Source of the DNA: CAYXXZ01 sp964469165
GTDB lineage: Bacteria > Pseudomonadota > Gammaproteobacteria > Pseudomonadales > Porticoccaceae
Assembly (NCBI GenBank): GCA_964469165.1
Contig: CAYXXZ010000019.1
Span: 1 to 38,626 of the forward strand
Length of the DNA stretch: 38,626 nucleotides
Direction of reading: 5' to 3'
Part shown: one piece after another, positions 31,674 to 38,626 of the stretch
Position numbering within the stretch: position 1 is the stretch's first letter
Layout of the letters: each line of letters begins with the position of its first letter
Position numbers and translations under genes: made by a program
The notes under the pieces: model-generated
Told to the model about the DNA's origin: nothing
Databases searched by the model: none
The model's input: the letters and a program-made list of their open reading frames with translations, nothing else

Positions 31674-33605
31674 ATGAATACGGCATCCGCGGCCTTCGAC
31701 GACACCGCGTTGAAGGATTCGATTCCCTTGCTGCCCCGGCGCGGGCAGGTCAGCGCACGCCTCGCCAGGCGCACCTTGCTCGCCTACCTGGGGCTGTGCG
31801 CCGTCGGTGCGCTGCCCTTGCTGCTGGGTGCCTCCGCGGCCTGGAAAACCTTTGGCCTGGGGCTGTGGATGCCCGGTGCGGGATTCCTCGCCATCGGCGG
31901 CTGGGGCATCCTGGGCTTCGCGTTGTCGCTCCTGCTGTTCGCCGCAGCCTGGTTTCTGTGGTTTTTCATGGGTGCAATCACCGTGATTCCCGTCGTCTGG
32001 CTGGGTACCGCCCTGGTCGCGGCGGCCTTTGCCAGCGAAAGCATCCAGTCCTACGCGCCCTGGTTGGCGGCCATCATCCCCGCCACGGTGCTGGCCTGGC
32101 GCTACATTCAGAATCTGCGCCGCGTCAATCGCGAGCTGGTGCGTCGCGAGGAACTCAATACCCTGCTTCCCCAGGCACTCGCCAAGCTCCACGCAAGAGC
32201 CGCGCGTGCGTCGGCGCCCGCGAGCCGCGAACTCAGCGAAGAGCAGCTGATGGCCTTGAGATATGCCTACGACCGCGCCCTGCAGCCTCTGGACCAGTTC
32301 AACGGCTTCAACGTCATCGACCAGTTTCGCGAATCGGCCATCCGCTACCAGCTCAACAAGCTGGGTTACGCCCTGGCTCTCGCACAGTGCCACTACCTGC
32401 CAAACTTTCATGGCTACCTGTCACAGGCGCAACGCAATCTGTTGGAGAAGTTTCAGGACAAGCGTGTGTGGGGCTACTGGCGACTCGAAAATCTGCTCGG
32501 CAATCTCAGCCTCGATGCCAACCCCATCGCCAGGGACAACATCATGTTCGGCGGTTTCTACAACGCCAACCTGAGCTTCTATACCGCCAACACCGGAGAC
32601 AGGCGTTACGCCACACCGGGCGCGCTGCGCTTTCATCTCAACGACAACAAGGTGTTCGAGCACGATCTCAACACCATCGCCGCCGTGGCGCGGCGCAATT
32701 TCACCGCATCACCCTTTGTTCTCTACCCCTGCGAACCCACCCATTCCTTCAGCTACTGCAACCTGCTCGGCCTCACCGGCATACCGGTCAACGACAGAGT
32801 CTTCGGCACCGAGCACGCGCAAGCGCTGGTGCCCGAGTTCCGGCAGCACTTTGAAAATGAGTTCATGGACGCCGACGGCGGCATCATCGCCAGCCGCAAC
32901 AATACCACCGGCCTGCGTTTTCAATCCTTCGACGCGCTCTGGACCCGCGCAGGCTACTGCTGGCTGATCAACGGCCATTTCCCGGACCTGTCGGAGCGAA
33001 TCTGGGCGCTCATCCGCGAACGCGAAATTCATTTCGACGACAACGGTGAATTGATCATCGACCTGTCGGGCTGGATGGACCGCCTGGACTGCGGCAATTA
33101 CCGCTTCACCGGCCCCATGCCCTATGTGCAGCTGTTGTGTGCCGCTGCCGAACACGGTGACCGCGAGGTGGCGGACGCTGCCCTGCGCGGCCTCGACCGC
33201 CACCATGGCCGCACCACCGCGGGTGGCGTGCTCAACTATGATATTTCCACCTTTGCCGGCGCCCTGGCGCTCATGGGGCGGCTCATGCAGCGCCACGACT
33301 GGCGCAACCTCGTCCACCGCGGCCCGGCGGAAAACACCTTTCTGGGCCCCGTGCTGGGCGATGCCGCCTACCCGGACGTGCAGGTGGCGCAGGCCTGGAG
33401 CGACGGCCAGGATCTCAATCTCGTGCTCTACCCTGGCAGCGATGAGCTCCGCCAGACCCTGGGCTTCGAGCGACTGCGCCCCGGCATCACCTATCTGCTG
33501 CAGGGCCAGGACGAACGCACCATCAGCGCCGATGAACACGGCTGTGCCACGGCAACGGTGGCCCTGGCGGACAGAACGGTGTTGCACCTGGTCCCCATAC
33601 ACTGA
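31674..33605 (+). CDS. membrane-anchored linalool dehydratase/isomerase-like protein
   Basis: 643 residues. Residues about 33-146 form three or four membrane helices. A linker (150-195) leads into an alpha/alpha-barrel domain (about 200-640) similar to linalool dehydratase/isomerase (Ldi) of Castellaniella defragrans, which interconverts geraniol, linalool and myrcene. Shared landmarks are Asp216 (FNVIDQF), KRVWGYWRLEN (263-273), RDNIMFGGFYNANL (287-300), and YPCEP...YCN, where Cys353, Glu354 and Cys362 keep the two-cysteine active-site spacing. At the position I align with the Ldi active-site His there is Phe295, so the reaction may differ. GGGGGAAAG precedes the ATG. It is 14 bp from the P450 gene, so they form one operon. 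Confidence 0.8.
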   Translation: MNTASAAFDDTALKDSIPLLPRRGQVSARLARRTLLAYLGLCAVGALPLLLGASAAWKTFGLGLWMPGAGFLAIGGWGILGFALSLLLFAAAWFLWFFMGAITVIPVVWLGTALVAAAFASESIQSYAPWLAAIIPATVLAWRYIQNLRRVNRELVRREELNTLLPQALAKLHARAARASAPASRELSEEQLMALRYAYDRALQPLDQFNGFNVIDQFRESAIRYQLNKLGYALALAQCHYLPNFHGYLSQAQRNLLEKFQDKRVWGYWRLENLLGNLSLDANPIARDNIMFGGFYNANLSFYTANTGDRRYATPGALRFHLNDNKVFEHDLNTIAAVARRNFTASPFVLYPCEPTHSFSYCNLLGLTGIPVNDRVFGTEHAQALVPEFRQHFENEFMDADGGIIASRNNTTGLRFQSFDALWTRAGYCWLINGHFPDLSERIWALIREREIHFDDNGELIIDLSGWMDRLDCGNYRFTGPMPYVQLLCAAAEHGDREVADAALRGLDRHHGRTTAGGVLNYDISTFAGALALMGRLMQRHDWRNLVHRGPAENTFLGPVLGDAAYPDVQVAQAWSDGQDLNLVLYPGSDELRQTLGFERLRPGITYLLQGQDERTISADEHGCATATVALADRTVLHLVPIH

Positions 33606-33619
33606 ACCTGGAGTGCCCC

Positions 33620-34894
33620 ATGACTGTTGTGACAACCCCCATCGACGATCTGGACCTGACCTACGCCGCCGAACTGGGCGATGCACTTTTTCCGTTGCTC
33701 GATACCCTGCGCGAGACGGACCCGATTCACTGGCACGAGAAATCCCGCTGCTGGGTCGTCACCCGCCACGAGGATCTGGCCGAGGCCCTGTCCGGGCGCA
33801 TGCCGCTGAGCAACGTGCGTCAGGCAGCCGGTGCCTATTCCGCGATTCCACCACAGGAATGGCCGGCGCGCCTGCCCAACCTCATACGCTACGCCCGGCA
33901 CCACATCACGAATATCGATCCACCCGACCATACCCGCATGCGCAAGCTGCTGATGCGCGCTTTCGGCAAGCCGGTCGTGGAGGGCATCCGCCCCTATGCG
34001 CGCGACATCGTCGCCTAGTTGATGCAGGAATTGCACGGCAAGCCCGACGTGGAATTCGCACACGACGTCGCGCTGCGCCTGCCCGGCAATGTCATTCTCA
34101 AGCTGCTCGGGCTGTCGGACGCGCTCTATGGCAACATGCGCGGCTGGGCCAACGATGTGATGATGGGACTGGGCATGCCCAACCCCAGGCCCGAGTGGGT
34201 TGAAGGTGCGGATCGCGCATTCGCGGAAATGACCGAACATTTTCTCGAACAGATTCGCGATCGCCGCCAGCATCCCCGCGGCGCGGACGATTTCATTTCT
34301 TCGCTCATCGCCGCCCGCGATGGAGAGGATGTGCTCAGCGACGAGGAGATCGTCGCCACGCTTCAGGTCGTGCTGGTGGCCGGTCACGACACCACGGTGA
34401 ATTCCATGACTCTCGGCGTGGCGGCGCTCGCCCGCCATCCCGACGCCTGGCGCTACATGGCGGAGCACCCGGAAAACATGGCCGACGCCATCATGGAATT
34501 GATGCGCTACTCGTCCATGTCCACGTCGCAGAACCGCCGCGTCGCGGAGGATTTCGAGTGGCACGGCAAACAGCTCAGGAAGGACGACATCGTCATTCTC
34601 ATGTATGTGGCGGGCAACCGCGATCCGCGCGTTTACGACAACCCCGCAGCGCTGGATCTGGCGCGCAGAAATGACCGTTCACTGACCTTTGCACCGGGCC
34701 TTCATCACTGCATCGGCCACCTGCTGGCGAAAATGCAGATGAGCGAGTTTTTCAGCGCGCTGACGCAGCAGTTCGCGGGCGCGGAAATTCTCGATGACGA
34801 TCTGCAGTTCTCGCCGATCATTTCCTTTCGCTCGGTGCCGAGTCTGCACATGCGCTTTTTCCCTCGCCCGGCAGGCGATCTCACGTCAGAGTGA
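33620..34894 (+). pseudogene. cytochrome P450 interrupted by an in-frame amber codon
   Basis: One continuous frame of 425 codons except for TAG at 34016-34018 (codon 133). On both sides the protein is a complete bacterial class I P450. Before the stop lie DPIHWHEKSRCWVVTRHEDL and the C-helix region HHITNIDPPDHTRMRKLLMRAF. After it are the I-helix VAGHDTT (about 254-259), ELMR (ExxR, Glu293-Arg296) and the haem loop FAPGLHHCIG with ligand Cys364. No frameshift or other damage is seen. It may be a recent nonsense mutation, a sequencing error, or rarely a read-through codon. An ATG at 34022 could restart translation but would lack the N-terminal third. It is the second gene of the Ldi-like operon. 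Confidence 0.9.
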
Positions 34895-34983
34895 GGCCGA
34901 CTGCTGAGGTATACGCATAGTACAGAGCATATTTCATCGATCAATAAACGTGGCGCACGCCACCTGAACCAGAGAGTAGTTGA

Positions 34984-36144
34984 ATGTCATCAGATAATCT
35001 TGCCGAACAAATCAAGACATTGTACGAGCGCGATCAGCGCAGCAACACCAGGGCCGTGGCGGCCAGCGACATCCCCACCAGCTACGCGGCCATTACCCCT
35101 GAATGGCTCGATCACTTCGTCTGCACGGATGTGCCGGGCGCGGCAATTACGGATTTCACACTCGGCCCCGCCGACGATGGCTCCACCAACCGGCGCCAGA
35201 TATTCCTTTCCTACAACGACGCCGGTCGCAACGCCGGCCTGCCCGCCTCCATTTTCTGCAAGGGTTCGTTCGATCTGATGAACCGCATGAACATGGGTCT
35301 TTGCGGCGCTGCTCATGGAGAGGTCACCTTTTACAGCAAGATACGCCATCTGCTCGACATCGACGCACCGCGGGCATTTCATGCCGCCTATGATCCACAG
35401 TCCTTTGCGTCGGTGGTACTTCTCGACGATCTCACCGGCAAGGTGGAATTTTGTAGCCATACCACCGAAATCACCAAGGGCCGCGCACAAAGCATGGTGC
35501 GCCAGATGGCGAGCTATCACACCACCATGAATGGTCACCCCGGCATTGTCGAGCGCGGCTTCGGCCTGCCCACGTTCGTGGAATTCTGGCAGCGCATCGA
35601 AGAACAGGTCTTCATGGAAAAATCCAGTAACGATGGCTTTCTTGCCGCCGAGGACATGATCCCGCCACGGCTTTTCGCCCGTTTCAAGGAAGTCTACCCG
35701 GCAACCCGGCGCGCGGTGGCGCAACATAGGGACCTGCCCTGGACATTGATTCACAGCGACGTGCACCTGAAAAACTGGTACGTGCGCGGCGGCGACGATA
35801 TGGGACTTCCCGACTGGCATACCTGCAGTGCCGGCCACTGGTCGCGGGATTTTGCCTACGCGATTTCCGTGGCACTGACTCCGGAAAATCGCCGTCTGTG
35901 GGAACAGGATCTGCTGCGACTGTACCTGTCCGAAGTCGAAGCCCGCGGCGGCCCGACACTGGACTTCGATCAGGCATGGAACCTGTATCGCGCGCAGCTT
36001 TTCACCGCCCTCGCCTTCTGGACAAACACACTTTGCCCCTCGGAGATGCAGCCGCAGAACATGCAACCACAGGACGCGGCAAGAGAATTCATCCGCCGCG
36101 CGGCCTGCGCGATAGACGATCTCGATGCGTTTGGGGCGTTTTGA
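34984..36144 (+). CDS. APH/choline-kinase-like phosphotransferase
   Basis: 386 residues with a protein-kinase-like fold of the aminoglycoside-phosphotransferase/ecdysteroid-kinase-like group. The ATP-lysine candidate is Lys93 (IFCKGSF), followed by a helix Glu113 (HGEVTFY). The catalytic loop is LIHSDVHLKN with Asp259 and Asn264, and the metal-binding Asp277 lies in GLPDWHTC. Such proteins phosphorylate a hydroxyl group on a small molecule. In catabolic clusters of marine and actinobacterial genomes, they lie beside P450s and SDRs, and the substrate is usually unknown. It starts 89 bp after the P450 gene; the weak AGAG ribosome site fits. With the Ldi-like protein and P450 it may process an alcohol. 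Antibiotic resistance is possible but less likely here. Confidence 0.83.
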   Translation: MSSDNLAEQIKTLYERDQRSNTRAVAASDIPTSYAAITPEWLDHFVCTDVPGAAITDFTLGPADDGSTNRRQIFLSYNDAGRNAGLPASIFCKGSFDLMNRMNMGLCGAAHGEVTFYSKIRHLLDIDAPRAFHAAYDPQSFASVVLLDDLTGKVEFCSHTTEITKGRAQSMVRQMASYHTTMNGHPGIVERGFGLPTFVEFWQRIEEQVFMEKSSNDGFLAAEDMIPPRLFARFKEVYPATRRAVAQHRDLPWTLIHSDVHLKNWYVRGGDDMGLPDWHTCSAGHWSRDFAYAISVALTPENRRLWEQDLLRLYLSEVEARGGPTLDFDQAWNLYRAQLFTALAFWTNTLCPSEMQPQNMQPQDAAREFIRRAACAIDDLDAFGAF

Positions 36145-36220
36145 ATTAGTTCACAGTTTACAGTTGACAGTTTTCAGGGGCAGTCCGCCCCAGCTCTGAT
36201 AACTGTCAACTGATACAGCG

Positions 36221-36366
36221 GTCGGAAATTTGGGCTACGGGTCTGCGTGAGGCCAGGCAAGCTATAAGCTGTAAGTTGAACTCTGGAAGAACTCAGCTCT
36301 TCCAAGGCTCCTGCTTAAAGCTTACGGCTTATAGCTCAACAGCAGCCAGTCGCCTAAATTTCCGAC
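36221..36366. repeat. hairpin repeat family, copy F, complete with outer inverted repeats
   Basis: 146 bp. Outer arms GTCGGAAATTTGGGC (36221-36235) and GCCTAAATTTCCGAC (36352-36366) are inverted repeats with one mismatch. Inner arms AAGCTATAAGCTGTAAG and CTTACGGCTTATAGCT enclose the ATCTGGAAGA-like centre (CTCTGGAAGAACTCAGCTCT). This is the best reference copy of the family. Confidence 0.9.
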
Positions 36367-36435
36367 TTTAGTTCACAGTTCACAGTTTTCAGGGGCAGCC
36401 CGTCCCAGCTCTGATAACTGTCAACTGATACAGCG

Positions 36436-36674
36436 GTCGGAAATTTGGGCTACGGGTCNNNNNNNNNNNNNNNNNNNNNNNNNNNNNNNNNNNNNNNNNN
36501 NNNNNNNNNNNNNNNNNNNNNNNNNNNNNNNNNNNNNNNNNNNNNNNNNNNNNNNNNNTGCGTGAGGCCAGGCAAGCTATAAGTTGAACTCTGGAAGAAC
36601 TCAGCTCTTCCAGGGCTCCTGCTCAAAGCTTACGGCTTATAGCTCAACAGCAGCCAGTCGCCTAAATTTCCGAC
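36436..36674. repeat. hairpin repeat family, copy G, containing the assembly gap
   Basis: Same outer arms as copy F. Without the 100 N it is 139 bp, exactly 7 bp shorter than copy F because one GCTGTAA-type block is missing. The centre reads CTCTTCCAGGGCTCCTGCTC. Confidence 0.85.
36459..36558. other. assembly gap (100 N)
   Basis: A round 100-N scaffold spacer of unknown true length. The bases on its two sides (ctacgggtc and tgcgtgagg) are directly adjacent in copy F at 36235-36253, so nothing need be missing. Extra repeat units could also be collapsed here. Confidence 0.95.
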
Positions 36675-36726
36675 TTATGCGAACTGATAACTGTGAACTG
36701 ATAACTGTCAACTGAAAACTGACAAA

Positions 36727-37485
36727 TCACTGCGCCAACGATCCCCCATCAACGGCAATCTGCGTGCCAGTGATGTAGCTCGCTTCGTCCGAGGCGAGAA
36801 ACATTACCGCCGCCGCGACTTCGTCTGCCTGGCCAAAACGGTTCAGGGGCACGACGGCGAGGCGTGCGGCTTTTTTCTCGGGCGTCGAGTAATAGCCCTG
36901 CAACATGTCGGACATGATGGGCCCCGGGTGCACCGAATTGGCGCGAATATTGTCGTTGCCGTATTGCGCCGCGGTCGCCTTGGTGAACATGTATACCGCC
37001 GCTTTCGAGGCGACGTACGCGGCTTCCATCATTTTCGAGCAGCCGAGTCCGGCTACCGAGGAAATGTTGACGATGGATCCGCCGCCGACCTTGCGCATCA
37101 GCGGAGTGGCGTGCTTGGTGCCGAGAAACACACTGCGGGTATTCACCGCCATGATGTGGTCCCATTCCTCCACCGTGCGCTCTTCGATGGGCGCGGCCTT
37201 GAGATTGCAGCCCGCATTGTTGACGAGAATGTTCAACTCGCCGAACTGAGCGATGGTCTTGTCGGCAACCTCTCGCCAGCTGTTCTCATCGGTAACGTCG
37301 TGGCGCATGAATAGCGCCGTACAACCCTCGCCGCGCAGTTCCGCGGCAAGCGCCTCGCCCCCTGCTTCGTTGAGGTCGGTAAGCACTGTCCTGGCGCCGT
37401 TGCGCGCCAGCATGCGTGTCTGTGCACTGCCCAACGATCCGGCACAGCCGGTGATGATGGCAACTCTGTCTTTTACCCCTGGCAT
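36727..37485 (-). CDS. SDR-family oxidoreductase
   Basis: 252 residues. Cofactor motif TGCAGSLG (12-19), an acidic residue after strand 2 (VLTDLNE, Asp37) favouring NAD(H), NNAG (89-92), catalytic Ser143 (IVNISSVAGL), Tyr157 and Lys161 (YVASK), and ending YITGTQIAVDGGSLAQ. Similar to 3-alpha-hydroxysteroid/cyclohexanol-type dehydrogenases; substrate unknown. ATG at 37485 chosen because GAGGA lies just upstream and the family begins a few residues later; an upstream in-frame ATG is rejected. It is divergent from the membrane-protein gene, sharing a 258-bp spacer with a perfect palindrome. Confidence 0.92.
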   Translation of the reverse strand: MPGVKDRVAIITGCAGSLGSAQTRMLARNGARTVLTDLNEAGGEALAAELRGEGCTALFMRHDVTDENSWREVADKTIAQFGELNILVNNAGCNLKAAPIEERTVEEWDHIMAVNTRSVFLGTKHATPLMRKVGGGSIVNISSVAGLGCSKMMEAAYVASKAAVYMFTKATAAQYGNDNIRANSVHPGPIMSDMLQGYYSTPEKKAARLAVVPLNRFGQADEVAAAVMFLASDEASYITGTQIAVDGGSLAQ

Positions 37486-37563
37486 TTTTTCCTCGCTTTT
37501 TCTGATAGTCGAATGGCTGGTCGTGCGGGAAGTAGACATCAGGGAAAAGTGCAAAGCAACCAG

Positions 37564-37579
37564 ATGAACAACTGTTCAT
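37564..37579. promoter_or_regulatory. 16-bp palindrome, candidate TetR-type operator
   Basis: ATGAACA-AC-TGTTCAT is a perfect inverted repeat with 7-bp arms and a 2-bp centre, located between the divergent SDR (37485) and membrane-protein (37744) genes. The TGAACA...TGTTCA form is common for TetR/AcrR operators. No TetR gene is in the window. Confidence 0.55.
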
Positions 37580-37743
37580 GCGGATTCGCATTGCACGTGA
37601 ACGGCTTGTCCATTGCTGACCCAGACTGCACGATGGCCGTATTTGATGGCCAGATGACCGAAATGGCTAGTTTTTTCGCTAAGAAGGTATCTTAAGGTTG
37701 CTCATGTCTGTTCACGATAACCTTCAACAACGGTGTACATGCG

Positions 37744-38490
37744 ATGCAATCTCTTTATGCAATCAATCTGCAGATACTGCTGCTGCGAGCGGGTGGGCAC
37801 GCGTCCACCCTGCTGTATGTAGCAGGGTTTGTGGTTGCCATGAAATTTCTTCCGGCTCCCTCACCCGGGCTTTCCCCACAACAGATCGCCCAGGTATATA
37901 TCGACAATCAGGGCGGCATCCAGATCGGCGCAACTCTGATGATGATGGGGTTCAGCTTCTGGATCCCATGGGGAGTGGCTCTGGCCTGCTGGATTCGCAA
38001 CAGCGAGGGTAAGGACCCGCCGGTACTGACCTGGCTGTGGCTGTGCAGCACCGTGATCTGCACAGTGATCGGTGTGGTGATTGCGTTTTTCTGGGCCGTT
38101 GCCGCGTTTCGGCCCGGAGAAATCGATGTACAGATCACCCAGACACTGAACGACATCGCATGGCTCATTTTTCTCTTGCCGTGGGCGCCATTCAGCCTGT
38201 GGGCAGTGGCCTTGTCCCTGGCCATCTTGCGCGACTCCAGTTCCGAGCCCGTATTTCCACGCTGGGTCGCAGGGCTCGGATTCTGGGCGGCCTTCATTTT
38301 TATCCCGGCAATGGGCCCTCTGTTCTTCAAGAATGGTGGCTTCGCCTGGAATGGCTTGTTGGGAATGTATCTGCCCGTTCTGGTGTTCTGGATATGGATG
38401 GAGGTATCCACGGGTTATCGAATCAAGGCCCTCAAACGCGAACGCACCTGCAGGCTGGGCAACAGTTTTGGAGAGGAGGTGGCAGCATGA
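37744..38490 (+). CDS. multi-pass membrane protein of unknown function
   Basis: 248 residues with about six membrane helices, for example LLYVAGFVVAMKFLP, IGATLMMMGFSFWIPWGVAL, LWLCSTVICTVIGVVIAFFW, IAWLIFLLPWAPFSLWAVAL, WVAGLGFWAAFIFIPAMGPL and GMYLPVLVFWIWME. I do not recognise a named domain; related proteins occur next to cytochrome-oxidase-III-like genes in sphingomonads and actinobacteria as far as I recall. No catalytic residues stand out. No strong ribosome site is seen at this ATG. Its stop overlaps the next start (ATGA), which suggests translational coupling to the truncated subunit-III-like frame. It may belong to a membrane oxidase or a lipid-related complex. Confidence 0.75.
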   Translation: MQSLYAINLQILLLRAGGHASTLLYVAGFVVAMKFLPAPSPGLSPQQIAQVYIDNQGGIQIGATLMMMGFSFWIPWGVALACWIRNSEGKDPPVLTWLWLCSTVICTVIGVVIAFFWAVAAFRPGEIDVQITQTLNDIAWLIFLLPWAPFSLWAVALSLAILRDSSSEPVFPRWVAGLGFWAAFIFIPAMGPLFFKNGGFAWNGLLGMYLPVLVFWIWMEVSTGYRIKALKRERTCRLGNSFGEEVAA

Positions 38491-38591
38491 ATACCAGCAC
38501 CACGAGAACGCAAACCTGCCACTTGCCCGGTGAATGGGCGGTGTGGGTATTCATCCTGGGTGACATGCTGATTGAGGTGTCCTGGCAATAG
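38487..38591 (+). pseudogene. cytochrome c oxidase subunit III/NorE-like, truncated after 34 codons
   Basis: The frame begins at an ATGA overlap with the preceding gene, with a perfect GGAGG ribosome site. It encodes TCHLPGEWAVWVFILGDMLI, the typical first segment of NorE/CoxIII-like proteins, where a long helix should continue with mostly Phe, Leu and Val. Instead it reads EVSWQ and stops at 38589-38591. The break falls next to GGTGTCC...GGACACT, an inverted repeat that could be the end of an inserted element continuing past the window. A frameshift or assembly error is also possible. Confidence 0.6.
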
Positions 38592-38626
38592 CGGACACTC
38601 CCGCCTTAGTTAACCGTCTGTTGTTC

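Larger units (their letters stand above)
36149..36722. repeat. tandem duplication of heptamer array plus hairpin element, with gap
   Basis: 582 bp without a gene between the phosphotransferase gene and the SDR. A unit made of a heptamer array (GTTCACAGTTTACAG..., central GGGGC-AGTCC-GCCCC hairpin, then CTGATAACTGTCAACTG) and a hairpin element occurs at 36149-36370 and again from 36371. The arrays differ by one 7-bp repeat (four against three left-arm heptamers), and the hairpin elements also differ by one 7-bp block. A final right-arm heptamer block (36679-36722) closes the locus. Confidence 0.9.

Noticed and set aside
34016..34018. TAG read as pyrrolysine
   Set aside because: No pylT/pylS genes are seen and P450s are not known to use pyrrolysine; there is no positive evidence.
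33620..34894. Two separate genes, a short N-terminal one and a P450 from 34022
   Set aside because: The frame does not change and the first part is the natural P450 N-terminus; the second part alone lacks helices needed for the fold. A single broken gene is simpler.
34984..36144. Aminoglycoside resistance kinase
   Set aside because: Only the general kinase-like motifs match; length and context fit the broader choline/ecdysteroid-kinase-like group beside metabolic genes.

Overview
The window looks like a draft chromosomal scaffold from an aerobic, probably marine gammaproteobacterium near the Halieaceae, Spongiibacteraceae or Pseudomonas relatives. The evidence is a Pseudomonas-type 531-residue isocitrate lyase, a ThrH phosphatase very like the Pseudomonas protein, malate synthase G, a KatA-type catalase, a TonB-dependent receptor and a trimethylamine-monooxygenase-type flavoprotein. 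GC content is fairly high and gene density is normal. One run of 100 N marks a scaffold join. No phage, integrase, complete insertion sequence or CRISPR array was seen.

Layout. 1-770: 3' end of a DUF7931-type gene and a small lipoprotein. 1096-8884: a two-carbon block with malate synthase G (glcB), catalase (katA), a LysR regulator divergent from isocitrate lyase (aceA), and rraA. 9163-15805: biosynthetic and housekeeping genes (pabB, a MenB/BadI-like crotonase, cysK-like, cysH, an SDR, thrH, a 2OG-Fe(II) oxygenase). 16101-22313: TonB receptor, then tmm, a sodium:solute symporter and a 44-residue membrane peptide that is probably its small subunit. 22403-25610: SDR, uvrB, tRNA-Asn. 25732-31414: Bcr/CflA-type MFS exporter, AidB-type acyl-CoA dehydrogenase, LLM-family oxidoreductase, sulfotransferase, PPOX-family flavoprotein. 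31674-36144: the most unusual part, a membrane-anchored linalool dehydratase/isomerase-like protein, a cytochrome P450 broken by one in-frame amber codon, and an APH/choline-kinase-like phosphotransferase. 36149-38591: a repeat locus with the gap, an SDR, a multi-pass membrane protein, and the start of a cytochrome-oxidase-subunit-III/NorE-like gene that ends after 34 codons.

How the genes work together. aceA and glcB form the glyoxylate bypass for growth on acetate, fatty acids or other acetyl-CoA sources, with the divergent LysR gene as the likely local regulator. The tmm block suggests methylated-amine oxidation coupled to a two-component Na+ symporter. The right half (acyl-CoA dehydrogenase, flavin oxidoreductases, sulfotransferase, Ldi-like protein, P450, kinase-like protein, SDRs) reads as accessory metabolism of a hydrophobic, perhaps terpenoid, compound. 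That reading is inference.

The intergenic DNA is rich in repeats of three unrelated families: a hairpin element of about 80-146 bp in seven copies, with outer inverted repeats in the longest copies; REP-like GTAGGAGC...GCTCCTAC pairs (three); and 7-bp-periodic CAGTTNN/NNAACTG arrays arranged as inverted arms around a GC-rich hairpin. The gap lies inside a tandem duplication of two of these families.
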